Positions 1 to 9,068 of a stretch of DNA of 64,000 nt are shown here, in pieces. The translations under genes were made by a program, and so were the position numbers. The stretch covers positions 310,001 to 374,000 of the forward strand of contig NZ_LMPD01000004.1 in assembly GCF_001424305.1 (NCBI RefSeq), given 5' to 3'. This stretch comes from Pedobacter sp. Leaf176. Its GTDB lineage: Bacteria > Bacteroidota > Bacteroidia > Sphingobacteriales > Sphingobacteriaceae. The notes under the pieces were generated by a model. That model had not been told where the DNA came from and ran no database searches. It saw only the letters and a program-made list of their open reading frames with translations. Every line of letters starts with the position of its first letter. Within the stretch, counting starts at the first letter, position 1.

Positions 1-2
1 AA

Positions 3-365
3 TTACCATCGGTAACCATCGATCCACAAAAGTTAAAAGAAAGCTTTTTTAAATCTCCGGCAGAAAAGAAAACGGTTCCGGCACCGGCAAAGGAAATTGA
101 TTTACATATTGAAAAACTTCGGGATGACCACCACTTTTTAGAGGCTGATGAAATATTACAGATTCAGTTGTCGCACTTTCAGAATGCTTTAGATGCTGCA
201 ATCGTACATCATTTTGATAAAATGATTTTTATACATGGATCAGGTAACGGTACTTTGAGAGACAAAATCCACAAGCTGATTAGTAAAAATCCACATATAA
301 AAACCTATATGGATGCCAGAAAAGAAAAATTTGGCTATGGTGCAACGGAAGTAGTTTTTAAGTAG
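3..365 (+). CDS. Smr-domain protein, C-terminal part (5' truncated by window edge)
   Basis: The reading frame is open from the first bases of the window to the stop at 363-365, so only the last 120 residues are present. The visible part has a Pro/Lys-rich linker, an EIDLHIEKL segment matching the LDxH motif of Smr domains, and a C-terminal HGSGNGTLRDKI segment matching the HGxGxGxLR motif. Smr domains are found in MutS2 and in stand-alone proteins and have nuclease or nucleic-acid binding activity. In Bacteroidota such tails are often attached to a DUF2027 N-terminal part, but that cannot be seen here. A TTG at 168 lies inside the domain and is not a credible start. Confidence 0.85.
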   Translation, partial: LPSVTIDPQKLKESFFKSPAEKKTVPAPAKEIDLHIEKLRDDHHFLEADEILQIQLSHFQNALDAAIVHHFDKMIFIHGSGNGTLRDKIHKLISKNPHIKTYMDARKEKFGYGATEVVFK

Positions 366-565
366 TGTTGCCATGAGTCGTCATTTCGACCGTAGCGGAG
401 AAATCTTTTGAGCAGAGTTTCAACCTTCAAAAATATCTCCAAAGCCCTGGTTTGTGTCCTCAAGAACCAATATTACTGTTTCGGTTCGTGAGGACACGAA
501 CCAAGGCTATTATAGATGGTGAAAATCGGTTATCACGGTTCCGCTGTGCGTAATCTATATAACGG
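366..565. repeat. Intergenic region with REP-like palindromes
   Basis: This gene-free stretch contains two related sequences facing each other at 444-468 and 483-507, 22 of 25 positions complementary with a 14-nt loop. Each arm is itself close to a hairpin: the right arm has a GGTTCGTG stem, an AGGA loop and a CACGAACC return. Just upstream, 373-402 (cgtcatttcgaccgtagcgg and following bases) resembles a sequence I recall as widespread between Bacteroidota genes. It sits between convergent genes, so it may also terminate transcription in both directions. Confidence 0.6.
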
Positions 566-570
566 GAATT

Positions 571-1266
571 TTAAAATGGATTAAATAGTTCCAGGACAAA
601 TACCCAGGAATTATTATCCATGGCCACTAGTTGTACTTTTTCCGTGTCAAAAAGCGCCAGTCCATCACGCCGTTTCAATAATCTACCTTCAATTTCAAAT
701 GCACCATCAATTATAAAAGCATAAAAACTACTTTCTGGCGATTTCATTTTATAAAAAGCCTTTTGTCTTTCGGAAAAAACACCAGCACTTAATTTAAAGG
801 GCAATTTTGGGTTCGAAACGATTTCAATGAGTTTGTTTTTATCCTTTTCAATGTCGAAATTAAATAGCATTTCGCTGTGCCTCAATAAAAACAAATCCGT
901 TCTAATTCCAATCTGGATATAATTTATGGTATCGTTCGGATGTGGATTGCTGATTTCTAAAACCTCACCTTTGCCCATATTCAGGACTTGAACCTGGCCT
1001 GTTTTTATAGCATATTCCTTTCCGTTAGATACCATATCTACTCCACCTGTTATGGGTATAAATATCTGAAGCGAATCTGCTTTTGATAGGAAAAAAGTTA
1101 ATTTTCCGCCAGCGATTGTGTCATCATTTAGAAGAAACAGATCGCCAAAAGGTTCTGCATCCTCATTATAGTATTTTTCGTAGTTAAATGTGCTATATCG
1201 TTGAAAAATAGAAGATTCCATAAAACCACTCTGATCTGCTAGATATATTTTACCGGGCGATTTCAT
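571..1266 (-). CDS. Pirin-like bicupin protein with degenerate metal site
   Basis: The 231-residue product aligns by eye with the pirin/YhhW quercetinase family: an N-terminal STFNYEKYYNEDAEPFG segment like the HTFSFADYYDP segment of pirins, then LLNDDTIAGG, two cupin-like halves, and a C-terminal LKRRDGLALFDTEKVQLVA segment typical of the quercetinase C-terminal cupin. Family members bind iron or another metal through an HxH pair and a later HxE. Here the HPHKD-type segment reads LTFFLSKADSLQ and the HSE segment reads VLEISN, so the usual ligands appear lost. The ATG at 1266 is preferred over the upstream TTG at 1275. A TAnnTTTG promoter motif lies about 45 nt upstream. It may be a binding or regulatory protein rather than a dioxygenase. 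Confidence 0.7.
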   Translation of the reverse strand: MKSPGKIYLADQSGFMESSIFQRYSTFNYEKYYNEDAEPFGDLFLLNDDTIAGGKLTFFLSKADSLQIFIPITGGVDMVSNGKEYAIKTGQVQVLNMGKGEVLEISNPHPNDTINYIQIGIRTDLFLLRHSEMLFNFDIEKDKNKLIEIVSNPKLPFKLSAGVFSERQKAFYKMKSPESSFYAFIIDGAFEIEGRLLKRRDGLALFDTEKVQLVAMDNNSWVFVLELFNPF

Positions 1267-1307
1267 TATATGCAATTTAATTAGGTGAATATGTACAATT
1301 ACGATTT

Positions 1308-1315
1308 CAAAGATA
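1308..1315 (-). promoter_or_regulatory. Candidate -7 promoter element TATCTTTG for the pirin-like gene
   Basis: On the minus strand this reads TATCTTTG, matching the Bacteroidota TAnnTTTG consensus. The predicted transcription start leaves a leader of about 35 nt before the ATG at 1266. I see no clear -33 TTG at the right distance. Confidence 0.4.
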
Positions 1316-1432
1316 AATGCAATAGTTGTGAACAGAGCAGTTTGTTTGTTTAAAAAACAAGGGTAAAACAGAACAAAAAATTAGGGTATGCTTTTTGAGA
1401 GGATGTAATTTTTTTATATAAAAGATTAAAAC

Positions 1433-1440
1433 TAGCTTTG
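1433..1440 (+). promoter_or_regulatory. Candidate -7 promoter element TAGCTTTG
   Basis: It matches TAnnTTTG and ends 9 nt before the ATG at 1450. The alternative TTG start at 1438 lies inside this motif, which argues for ATG 1450 as the true start. Confidence 0.4.
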
Positions 1441-1449
1441 CCGCTGTTA

Positions 1450-1749
1450 ATGAAACACCTTGTTACCATATCTCTTGTATTTTTTAGCTTAACGCATTTG
1501 GCAAAAGCCGAACGTGTTGAAGGGCTTAGAATATTGAGTGATTATTGTAATGAGCATAAGATAAGTGTTAACGATTCGGGCAAAAGTACCGTACAGCTTA
1601 ATGAAGACCGCAACCCATATTTATTATCTTATACAAGTCTGGCTTTAATCGGAACAAAAACATCATTAAAAATAGAGAAATACGTTAACTCAAATCAGGT
1701 AATTACCGATTTAACCATAAGGAAAAAACCGAAGAACAATAGTCCCTAG
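1450..1749 (+). CDS. Small secreted hypothetical protein
   Basis: The product has 99 residues and I do not recognise the family. It starts MKHLVTISLVFFSLTHLAKA, a good Sec signal peptide with a plausible cleavage after AKA, leaving a mature protein of about 80 residues. The mature part is polar, has a single Cys and ends in a basic tail (RKKPKNNSP). It is flanked by a divergent pirin-like gene and by secA with about 120 nt between, so it is probably monocistronic. Its composition and signal peptide support a real gene. Confidence 0.55.
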   Translation: MKHLVTISLVFFSLTHLAKAERVEGLRILSDYCNEHKISVNDSGKSTVQLNEDRNPYLLSYTSLALIGTKTSLKIEKYVNSNQVITDLTIRKKPKNNSP

Positions 1750-1870
1750 CTTCCTTTCCCAATAATTCTACACCCCATTTATACCAACAACTGCCAAAGT
1801 GACTTAAACAAGCCATTGGATTGGTTGTTGCCACACAACAATTTTTTATAATAAATACGATTAAAATATA

Positions 1871-4800
1871 ATGTTAGGATTTTTAGCGAAGATTTTCGGA
1901 AGTAAATCGGAAAGAGATATTAAGAGCATCCAGCCACTGGTTGTTAAAATAAATGAAGAATACGCAAAGTTATCTTCAATAAGCAATGATGAATTGCGTG
2001 CAAAAACGGTAGAATTTAAAGACAGAATATCATCTTTTTTAGCGGATATCGATGGTAAAATTTCAGTTTTAAAAGCGGATGCTGATGGCGAAGATTTGGA
2101 TCTTCATCAGAAAACAGCAATTTATGATCAGGTAGATGCTTTAGGTAAGGAACGCGACACTGAATTAGAAAAAGTGCTTTTGGAAATTCTTCCCGAGGCA
2201 TTTGCAGTTGTAAAAGAGACATCCCGCCGTTTAAGCGAAAACGATTATTTAGAAGTTACCGCCACACAGTTTGACAGAGATTACGCTGCGCGAAAAAGCA
2301 ATGTTAAAATTGTTGATGATAAAGCACAATGGGCAAACCGTTGGGATGCTGCAGGCACCGAAGTTGTCTGGAACATGGTTCATTACGATGTTCAGTTAAT
2401 CGGAGGTATTGTTTTACACAGCGGTAAAATTGCAGAGATGGCTACGGGTGAAGGTAAAACTTTAGTAAGTACGCTGCCTGCTTATTTGAATGCACTTGCC
2501 GGTCAGGGTGTTCACATTGTAACCGTGAATGATTACCTGGCTCGTCGTGATAGTGAGTGGAATGGTCCTTTATTTGAGTTCCATGGAATTAGTGTTGATT
2601 GTATCGACAAGCATGAGCCAAACTCCGAGGAGCGGAGAAAAGCTTATGCTGCAGACATTACTTACGGAACGAACAACGAATTCGGGTTTGATTACTTGCG
2701 CGACAATATGTCACAAACGCCTGACCAACTGGTTCAGCGTAAATTACACTTTGCAATGGTTGATGAGGTCGATTCAGTTTTGATTGATGATGCCCGTACA
2801 CCTTTAATTATTTCCGGCCCGATACCACGTGGTGATGAGCATGAATTTTATGAATTAAAACCACGTATCGAACGTTTGGTAAATGCTCAGAAAGCTTACG
2901 TTTCTCAGGCATTAAACGAGGCGAAAAAATTGATTAACGCTGGTAATACAGGAACTGAAGAGGGCGAAGGTGGTTTAGCCTTATTACGTGCTTACCGCGG
3001 TTTGCCAAAAAATAAGGCTTTAATTAAATTCTTGAGTGAAAGTGGTATCCGTGGTTTGTTGTTAAAAACAGAAAACTACTACATGGCCGATCAGTCTAAG
3101 AATATGCCTAAAGTAGATTCTGAATTGTATTTCTACATCGATGAGAAAAATAACCAGGTAGAGTTAACGGAAAAAGGTATCGAATTGATTACGCAATCTG
3201 GTGAAGACCCTAACTTCTTTATTTTACCTGATGTGGGTACTGAAGTTGCCGAATTGGAAAAATCGGATTTGCCTTTAGACGAAAAAGTAGTTACAAAAGA
3301 TGCTTTAATGCGTGATTACTCTGTGAAAGCAGAACGTATTCACTCTGTAAATCAGTTATTAAAAGCTTATACTTTGTTTGAAATTGATGTAGAATACATC
3401 ATCGATGAGGGCAAAATTAAAATTGTTGATGAGCAAACTGGTCGTATTATGGATGGCCGCCGTTACTCAGATGGTTTACACCAGGCAATTGAAGCTAAAG
3501 AAAATGTAAAAGTTGAGGATGCAACTCAAACGTATGCAACTGTAACCCTGCAGAATTATTTTCGTATGTACCACAAACTTTGTGGTATGACGGGTACTGC
3601 AACAACAGAAGCAGGCGAGTTCTGGTCTATTTATAAATTAGATGTGGTTGAAATTCCAACGAATAGAAATATTTCACGTCAGGATCACCAGGATTACGTT
3701 TATCGTACCGTTCGAGAAAAATACAATGCCGTTGCAGATGAAATTGTAAAATTAACCGAAGCTGGTCGTCCGGTTTTGGTGGGTACAACATCTGTTGAGA
3801 TTTCAGAATTATTGAGCCGTATGCTAAAACTTCGTGGAATTAAACACAATGTATTAAACGCCAAAATGCACCAGAAAGAGGCTGATATTGTCGCCGAAGC
3901 TGGTCAGGCTGGTCAGGTTACGATTGCAACAAACATGGCTGGTCGTGGTACGGATATTAAGTTAGGTGCAGGCGTTAAAGATGCGGGCGGTTTAGCGATT
4001 GTAGGTACAGAGCGTCATGAATCCCGTCGTGTCGACAGACAGTTGCGTGGTCGTGCAGGTCGTCAGGGTGATCCTGGATCATCTCAGTTCTTCGTTTCAC
4101 TGGAAGATAACTTAATGCGTTTGTTCGGTTCTGAAAGAATCTCCAGCATTATGGTTCGTATGGGAATTGAAGATGGCGAAGTTATCCAGCACTCTATGAT
4201 TACCAAATCCATTGAACGTGCTCAGAAAAAAGTAGAAGAAAACAACTTTGGTATCCGTAAGCGTTTATTGGAGTATGATGATGTGATGAACTCACAGCGT
4301 ACGGTAATTTACGCAAAACGTAAAAATGCTCTATTCGGCGAACGTTTGGACGTTGATATGAACAACATGGTTTTCGATGTTGCAGAAGATATTGTTAACG
4401 AATACAAACAGGAAGCAAACTACGATGGATTTAAATTAGAAGTAATTAAAAACTTCTCGTTAGATACCACGATTACCGAAAAGGAATTCTCATCAACTAA
4501 CGTAGCGCAATTAACTGAAAAGTTATTTGAAGAAGCCGAGGCATTTTACGCACGTAAATCAGAAGCCATAATTCAACAATCTTTACCTGTTTTAACGCAG
4601 GTGTACGAAGAGCGCGGCCAGCATATCGAACAAATCGTTGTTCCGTTCACGGATGGTATCCGTGGCATTCAGGTTGCTGTAGATTTGAAAAAGGCCATCG
4701 ATAATAAAGGAAAAGAAGTTGTTCGTTCGTTTGAAAAAACGATTGTTCTTGCCTTAATTGATGACAGTTGGAAAGAGCATTTACGTGAAATGGATGATTT

Positions 4801-5173
4801 AAAACAATCTGTTCAAAATGCAGTTTATGAGCAAAAAGATCCGTTGGTAATTTACAAAATGGAAGCCTTCAACTTATTTAAAAACATGCTTACTGCAGTT
4901 AATAAAGAAGTTGTGAGTTTCTTGTATAAAGGTGGTATTCCGGTTCAGCAGGAGCCTGAAGATGTTAAAGAAGCACCGGCACCAAAAAAACAACCTAAGT
5001 TGCAAACAACCAAACAGGAGTTTGGTCATGAAGAGCCAGGAATTGAATTTGGAGATACCCGTGAAGCCGTTCCTCAGCAACCAATCCGCAAAGAAGCAGC
5101 AATTGGTCGTAATGAACCTTGCCCATGTGGAAGTGGTAAGAAATACAAAAACTGCCACGGAGCGAATTTGTAG
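1871..5173 (+). CDS. secA: Preprotein translocase ATPase SecA
   Basis: SecA is the motor ATPase that drives unfolded preproteins through SecYEG. The 1100-residue product shows the Walker A segment MATGEGKT (residues 190-197), the DEVD Walker B box near 298, the [14 protein letters not shown] segment, the MAGRGTDI and [10 protein letters not shown] helicase motifs, and the C-terminal zinc site [13 protein letters not shown] (ligands C1084, C1086, C1095, H1096) that binds SecB and lipids in other bacteria. It is about 200 residues longer than the E. coli protein; extra sequence around residues 340-425 in the first nucleotide-binding region is common in Bacteroidota. The start is an ATG followed by [18 protein letters not shown], typical for the family. 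A hairpin terminator follows directly. Confidence 0.98.
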   Translation: MLGFLAKIFGSKSERDIKSIQPLVVKINEEYAKLSSISNDELRAKTVEFKDRISSFLADIDGKISVLKADADGEDLDLHQKTAIYDQVDALGKERDTELEKVLLEILPEAFAVVKETSRRLSENDYLEVTATQFDRDYAARKSNVKIVDDKAQWANRWDAAGTEVVWNMVHYDVQLIGGIVLHSGKIAEMATGEGKTLVSTLPAYLNALAGQGVHIVTVNDYLARRDSEWNGPLFEFHGISVDCIDKHEPNSEERRKAYAADITYGTNNEFGFDYLRDNMSQTPDQLVQRKLHFAMVDEVDSVLIDDARTPLIISGPIPRGDEHEFYELKPRIERLVNAQKAYVSQALNEAKKLINAGNTGTEEGEGGLALLRAYRGLPKNKALIKFLSESGIRGLLLKTENYYMADQSKNMPKVDSELYFYIDEKNNQVELTEKGIELITQSGEDPNFFILPDVGTEVAELEKSDLPLDEKVVTKDALMRDYSVKAERIHSVNQLLKAYTLFEIDVEYIIDEGKIKIVDEQTGRIMDGRRYSDGLHQAIEAKENVKVEDATQTYATVTLQNYFRMYHKLCGMTGTATTEAGEFWSIYKLDVVEIPTNRNISRQDHQDYVYRTVREKYNAVADEIVKLTEAGRPVLVGTTSVEISELLSRMLKLRGIKHNVLNAKMHQKEADIVAEAGQAGQVTIATNMAGRGTDIKLGAGVKDAGGLAIVGTERHESRRVDRQLRGRAGRQGDPGSSQFFVSLEDNLMRLFGSERISSIMVRMGIEDGEVIQHSMITKSIERAQKKVEENNFGIRKRLLEYDDVMNSQRTVIYAKRKNALFGERLDVDMNNMVFDVAEDIVNEYKQEANYDGFKLEVIKNFSLDTTITEKEFSSTNVAQLTEKLFEEAEAFYARKSEAIIQQSLPVLTQVYEERGQHIEQIVVPFTDGIRGIQVAVDLKKAIDNKGKEVVRSFEKTIVLALIDDSWKEHLREMDDLKQSVQNAVYEQKDPLVIYKMEAFNLFKNMLTAVNKEVVSFLYKGGIPVQQEPEDVKEAPAPKKQPKLQTTKQEFGHEEPGIEFGDTREAVPQQPIRKEAAIGRNEPCPCGSGKKYKNCHGANL

Positions 5174-5199
5174 AATTATTTTAAACAAATAGATTACCC

Positions 5200-5229
5200 A
5201 AGCCTTGACAATCGTTAAGGCTTTTTTTG
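5200..5229 (+). terminator. Rho-independent terminator after secA
   Basis: A ten-base arm AAGCCTTGAC, an AATC loop and the return arm GTTAAGGCTT (one G-U pair) are followed by a run of T. It lies 27 nt after the secA stop. Confidence 0.85.
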
Positions 5230-5292
5230 TATAACTAAATTTTTAATTATCAGAATTAGGTTTATATTTAAGGACACACAAAAAACACACAA

Positions 5293-5664
5293 ATGAAAAA
5301 GATTTTTAACATTTTTGCCATTTCGGCAACACTGATGCTTTCCAGCTGCGCTACCGTTTTTACAGGTACAAAACAAACGGTTAACATTAAAACAGATCCT
5401 CCTGCCGCTGACATCGAAGTAGATGGTATTAAAGTTGGTGTAACGCCAATGGATGTAACCTTAAAAAAAGGATTTACCGGGCAAACGGTTAGCCTTAAAT
5501 TAAATGGTTACGAAACCAAAACGTTTCAACCTGCAACAACATTTAATCCGGTAACCGTATTGAATGTAATTGGCATACTTGGTTTCCCGATTGATGCCGC
5601 TACAGGTGCGATGATGAAATATGATCCTAAAGTTTATGAAATTAAACTGGAACAAAAGAAATAG
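5293..5664 (+). CDS. PEGA-domain lipoprotein
   Basis: The 123-residue product begins with a lipoprotein signal (MKKIFNIFAISATLMLSSC, lipobox LSSC, lipidated Cys at residue 19). It continues with a short PEGA-type beta domain: VNIKTDPPAADIEVDGIKVGVTP resembles the repeat in surface proteins where small beta domains carry a P-x-G-A core. A hydrophobic segment VTVLNVIGILGFPIDAATGAMM (about residues 90-111) is typical of the small lipoproteins annotated as PEGA domain-containing. Its function is not established; it is probably attached to the outer membrane or periplasmic face. It stands alone between two terminators. Confidence 0.75.
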   Translation: MKKIFNIFAISATLMLSSCATVFTGTKQTVNIKTDPPAADIEVDGIKVGVTPMDVTLKKGFTGQTVSLKLNGYETKTFQPATTFNPVTVLNVIGILGFPIDAATGAMMKYDPKVYEIKLEQKK

Positions 5665-5679
5665 TTTTTCAATATGACC

Positions 5680-5711
5680 AAGCCGGATTTCGAAAGAAAT
5701 CCGGCTTTTTT
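5680..5711 (+). terminator. Rho-independent terminator after the PEGA lipoprotein
   Basis: Perfect 11-bp stem AAGCCGGATTT / AAATCCGGCTT with a CGAAAG loop and a T run, 15 nt after the stop codon. Confidence 0.9.
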
Positions 5712-5750
5712 ATGTGAAAAAAATCTGAGTTAATTTAGTGCTTTTGATTT

Positions 5751-5977
5751 ATGGAAACATTGACGATTAAAATTCCAGAAGAGAAAAGTTCAGCTGTAAA
5801 GGCAATACTTAAGCAAATTGGCGTCACTACTGTTGATAGAACCAAATCAGGAACTTTAGACTTATCCCCCCCGAACAAGAAAAAGAAATCATTTCATCCC
5901 AAGAGCAAATTAAGGAAGGCTTGTTTGTAGAGCAATCCACACTTGTGAATGAAATGCAAGAATGGCTAAAAAAATAA
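5751..5977 (+). pseudogene. Antitoxin-like gene of a toxin-antitoxin pair, frameshifted
   Basis: From ATG 5751 the frame encodes METLTIKIPEEKSSAVKAIL and continues to a Leu-Ser-Pro-Pro segment at a run of seven C (5866-5872). It then goes out of frame and stops after 59 codons. One added base, or two removed, in the C run restores EQEKEIISSQEQIKEG and a sensible ending LVNEMQEWLKK at 5977, giving about 75 residues. That composition and length match the small antitoxins found upstream of RelE/ParE-like toxins in Bacteroidota. The restored frame ends overlapping the toxin ATG at 5962, the normal arrangement. The C run could be a sequencing error, a slippery phase-variable site or true decay; the damaged partner downstream favours decay. 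Confidence 0.6.
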
Positions 5978-6232
5978 TCTGGTCGCACAAAGTAAGAATT
6001 AAACTGCTTGCCGTTCTTGAATTCTATACGGAAAGAAATGGTAATAAAAAATATGCTGCTAAACTTTACAACATTTTAATAGGAAATTAAGCTGTTAATC
6101 AGAAATCCTGAGTAAGGCGGTACGCGGCTTGATTGTTATGGATTATATTATATTTTATGAAGTTAACGATTCTTCGGTATAATCCATACGCTTTGGCCAT
6201 CCAATCAGGATCCTGAAAAGCTAAGGGTTTAA
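5962..6232 (+). pseudogene. RelE/ParE-family toxin remnant
   Basis: ATG 5962 opens MAKKIIWSHKVRIKLLAVLEF followed by YTERNGNKKYAAKLYNIL, the N-terminal half of a ParE/RelE-type toxin, but hits a stop after 42 codons. Further pieces of the same fold survive in shifted frames: KLLIRNPE near 6090, VRGLIVMDYIIFYEVNDSS around 6122-6178, and IIHTLWPSNQDPEKLRV ending at 6232. The order and spacing match an intact toxin of about 95 residues, with at least two frame changes and probably a small deletion near 6088. Toxins of this family act as mRNA interferases or gyrase poisons; this copy cannot be active as read. Confidence 0.65.
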
Positions 6233-6256
6233 ATTAAACCATTTGCACAACCCATA

Positions 6257-6292
6257 AAGAATGCCGAATTTTGCAGGAAGTTCGGTATTCTT
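6257..6292 (+). terminator. Hairpin between the decayed TA pair and the SPOR gene
   Basis: Arms AAGAATGCCGAA (6257-6268) and TTCGGTATTCTT (6281-6292) pair at 11 of 12 positions plus one possible G-U, around a 12-nt loop, followed by TGTTT. It could terminate upstream transcription or be a leader hairpin. An in-frame ATG at 6261 lies inside the left arm, which makes it an unlikely start. Confidence 0.5.
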
Positions 6293-6320
6293 GTTTCTAG
6301 CCTCGCCGGATTTTACTACC

Positions 6321-6767
6321 ATGAAAATAATTTATACTATTGCCTTTTTCTTAATCTTATTCAAAACCTCTTTTGGTCAAAAAGGCGAGGTAACAGTTGT
6401 AAAAGACCCGTTAATTGACAGCTTAATCGCAAAAAGAATAGAAGTTTACAGAACAGGGGGGGATATTACTTTAAAACCGAATAAACCTGTTGTGTCAGGT
6501 TATGGTTATCGGGTTCAGGTTTTTTATGGATCCGACCGCCGGGAATTATTTAATCAGCAAGCGCGGTTTAAAAACAGCTATCCTAAAATAAACACCTACG
6601 TTATTTATAAAGAGCCCAACTACTATTTACGTGTTGGCGATTTTCGTACAAGGCTCGAAGCTCAACGATTAATGAGCGAACTCAGAGCCACTTTCCCTAC
6701 ACTTTTTATTTTCAGGGAAAAAATTAATGCACCAACTTTAGATACCACAACTGATGATCAAAAATAA
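6321..6767 (+). CDS. Exported SPOR-domain protein
   Basis: From ATG 6321 the product has 148 residues and begins MKIIYTIAFFLILFKTSFGQ, a clean signal peptide. An in-frame upstream ATG at 6261 would bury that signal behind 20 residues and lies in a hairpin. The C-terminal two thirds (YGYRVQVFYGSDRRELFNQQ onward to FPTLFIFREK) has the alternating pattern of a SPOR domain, which binds denuded peptidoglycan and often directs proteins to the division septum. The downstream amidohydrolase ATG at 6754 overlaps the end of this gene by 14 nt, so the two are co-transcribed. Confidence 0.75.
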   Translation: MKIIYTIAFFLILFKTSFGQKGEVTVVKDPLIDSLIAKRIEVYRTGGDITLKPNKPVVSGYGYRVQVFYGSDRRELFNQQARFKNSYPKINTYVIYKEPNYYLRVGDFRTRLEAQRLMSELRATFPTLFIFREKINAPTLDTTTDDQK

Positions 6768-7938
6768 AATTAAAGACTTAGCCGATAATATATTCAATGA
6801 TGTGGTCGGTTACCGTCGTCATATCCACGCAAATCCCGAACTGTCTTTTAAAGAATTTGAAACTTCCCTTTACATTAAGGATAAACTTACAAAGTGGGGC
6901 ATTGAATTTACCGATTGCGCGAATACCGGTGTGGTTGGCTTAATTAAAGGTAATTTGCCTTCTGAAAATGTAATTGCTTTAAGAGCCGATATGGATGCGC
7001 TGCCAATTCATGAAGCAAACGACAAACCTTATGTTTCAAAAAATCACGGTGTAATGCATGCCTGCGGCCATGATGTCCATACCTCTTCACTTTTAGGTAC
7101 TGCATACATCTTAAATCAATTGAAAGATGAATTTGGTGGTACTATAAAGCTAATCTTTCAACCTGCTGAAGAATTATTACCAGGTGGGGCAAGCATTATG
7201 ATAAAAGAAGGCGTGCTCGAAAATCCAAAACCTCAGGCTATTGTTGGTCAACATGTAATGCCGTTGATTGATGCGGGTAAAGTAGGTTTTCGTTCCGGAA
7301 TTTATATGGCATCAACTGATGAATTGTATGTTACCGTAACTGGTAAAGGTGGCCATGGCGCACAACCTCACCAAAATATAGACCCTGTTCTAATAGCTTC
7401 ACATATCATTATTGCCCTTCAGCAAATTGTTAGCCGTAATGCAGATCCGCGTCTACCGTCTGTTTTGTCTTTTGGTAAAGTAATTGCAAACGGCGCAACC
7501 AACATCATTCCGAATGAGGTAAAAATCGAAGGTACCTTCAGGACTCTGGATGAAGACTGGAGAAATGAGGCGCACAGGCGCATGAAGAAAATGGCTGAAG
7601 GCATGGCTGAAAGCATGGGCGGAAGTTGTGATTTTGATATTCACAGAGGTTATCCTTTTTTAATTAATGAAGAGAAACTAACCGCCAACGCTAGGAGCTT
7701 CGCTGAAGACTTTTTAGGTGAGGAAAATGTGGTCGATTTAGACATCTGGATGGCGGCGGAAGATTTCTCTTTTTATTCGCAAGTAACTGATGCTTGTTTT
7801 TATCGCCTGGGCACTGGAAATGCCATTAAAGATACCAGTTATTCCGTGCACACGCCTAGATTTGACATCGATGAAGATGCACTTAAGTTGTCGACAGGAT
7901 TAATGGCTTACATCGCGGTTAAACAGCTGGGGAATTAA
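6754..7938 (+). CDS. M20D-family amidohydrolase (cytoplasmic)
   Basis: The 394-residue product is an M20D metallopeptidase-like amidohydrolase of the hippurate/N-acyl-amino-acid hydrolase group. Visible metal-site motifs are ADMDALP, HACGHDVHT (Cys and His ligands), QPAEE (catalytic and ligand Glu) and a late AAEDFSFY segment; the dimerisation region carries GKGGHGAQPH. Such enzymes remove acyl groups from amino acids, or act on indole-acetyl or diaminopimelate conjugates; the substrate cannot be read from sequence. It lacks a signal peptide, unlike its paralogue at 24212-25516. It overlaps the SPOR gene by 14 nt. Confidence 0.9.
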   Translation: MIKNKIKDLADNIFNDVVGYRRHIHANPELSFKEFETSLYIKDKLTKWGIEFTDCANTGVVGLIKGNLPSENVIALRADMDALPIHEANDKPYVSKNHGVMHACGHDVHTSSLLGTAYILNQLKDEFGGTIKLIFQPAEELLPGGASIMIKEGVLENPKPQAIVGQHVMPLIDAGKVGFRSGIYMASTDELYVTVTGKGGHGAQPHQNIDPVLIASHIIIALQQIVSRNADPRLPSVLSFGKVIANGATNIIPNEVKIEGTFRTLDEDWRNEAHRRMKKMAEGMAESMGGSCDFDIHRGYPFLINEEKLTANARSFAEDFLGEENVVDLDIWMAAEDFSFYSQVTDACFYRLGTGNAIKDTSYSVHTPRFDIDEDALKLSTGLMAYIAVKQLGN

Positions 7939-8069
7939 GGGAGGTATAATCTCTTATGACATGGGTAAATGGTAGAAGTCCTAATGTATCAATATGAGCT
8001 CATTGATATACCCAAGTTACCTTTCTCTTCCATCTTAAAAGGGCATCATTTTTGAATACAATGTATCGC

Positions 8070-9011
8070 ATGAAAAACATACTTCTTTTGCTAACGTTAT
8101 CATTATTTTTCTTTGAAGGATACAGTCAGGTTATCGACCGTTTCAATCCAGATACAGTTAAAACAATAACTTTAGATTCTACAGTAAATATTAAGGCTGA
8201 AAAATTAAACGTAGAAACTTTTATAAGAGCGGTAATGAACGATACGAGTTTTTACCAGGCTTTTCGTGATATGAAACGTTATAGTTTTATTGCAGAAAAT
8301 CGAATTTACAGTTATGATAAGAAAAATGAAGTTGATGGTCGGATTTATCGCAAGATAAAACACAACAATAGCGGGCCTTATAAAATGGAGTACCTTGTTA
8401 AAGAAGATGAGGGCAATATGTATAAAAAGAACGGCAAGTACCAGTTATACACGGTAGAAATGTTCGATTATATATTCATGAACGCTTACAATACCGATTT
8501 TGTGCCAAATGCACCTGCAGGCGATGGAAAAGGCGGTACAAATGAAAGTTATAAAAATAAATTAAAAACTTTAATTTTTAATCCAGGCAGACCGGTCAAG
8601 GTTCCTTTTATTGGCAGTAAAACGGAGATTTTCTCAGCGAACATGCGCCAGTATTATGATTATGCTTTTACCAGCGGCACTTACCTTGATTCTATTCCGG
8701 TTTACCGGTTTAAGGTTTCAGTAAAACCTGATTTGAGCAGCTGGACTAAAGATGGCCTGATGATAAAAGATTTGGTAACCATTTTCGATAAGCGAAACTT
8801 CAATATTTTAGGACGTTACGTTGACATGAAATACAGTAATATGCTTTTTGATTTTGATGTGCAGATGAATATCGAAATGGGCTATTTTGGCGAGGATAAA
8901 TTGCCAACTAAAATCACCTACCAGGGTAACTGGGATTATCCGTTTAAAAAAGAAGAACGGGCTAGTTTCTTAATTCTACATAAAGATTATAAGCAGGAAA
9001 AGGGTAAGTAG
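8070..9011 (+). CDS. Secreted hypothetical protein conserved in Bacteroidota style
   Basis: The 313-residue product starts MKNILLLLTLSLFFFEGYSQ, a signal peptide with a typical Bacteroidota cleavage before or after SQ. An upstream TTG (8052) and ATG (8061) in the same frame would give a poorer signal. The mature part is rich in Tyr, Lys and Asp, has no Cys in the mature region, and shows no motif I can assign. Alternating polar/hydrophobic stretches (DFDVQMNIEMGYFGEDKLP, SIPVYRFKVSVKP) suggest a mostly beta protein in the periplasm or at the outer membrane. It precedes, and may be co-transcribed with, the serine hydrolase gene. Confidence 0.6.
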   Translation: MKNILLLLTLSLFFFEGYSQVIDRFNPDTVKTITLDSTVNIKAEKLNVETFIRAVMNDTSFYQAFRDMKRYSFIAENRIYSYDKKNEVDGRIYRKIKHNNSGPYKMEYLVKEDEGNMYKKNGKYQLYTVEMFDYIFMNAYNTDFVPNAPAGDGKGGTNESYKNKLKTLIFNPGRPVKVPFIGSKTEIFSANMRQYYDYAFTSGTYLDSIPVYRFKVSVKPDLSSWTKDGLMIKDLVTIFDKRNFNILGRYVDMKYSNMLFDFDVQMNIEMGYFGEDKLPTKITYQGNWDYPFKKEERASFLILHKDYKQEKGK

Positions 9012-9068
9012 CGGCACCTATCGGATAAAAAGATTTGTTATCTTTAACCTTCAAAATAACCGATAAAA

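Noticed and set aside
1825..1841. TTGTTG-ccaca-CAACAA palindrome before secA
   Set aside because: A 6-bp stem in AT-rich leader; could be a regulatory site but no supporting evidence.
2016..2222. Minus-strand reading frame inside secA
   Set aside because: It lies entirely within secA, has no family resemblance and no start context; a shadow of the real gene.
7987..8008. Short hairpin TATCAAT/ATTGATA between the M20 and secreted-protein genes
   Set aside because: Only 7 bp, AT-rich and without a T run; too weak to call a terminator or operator.
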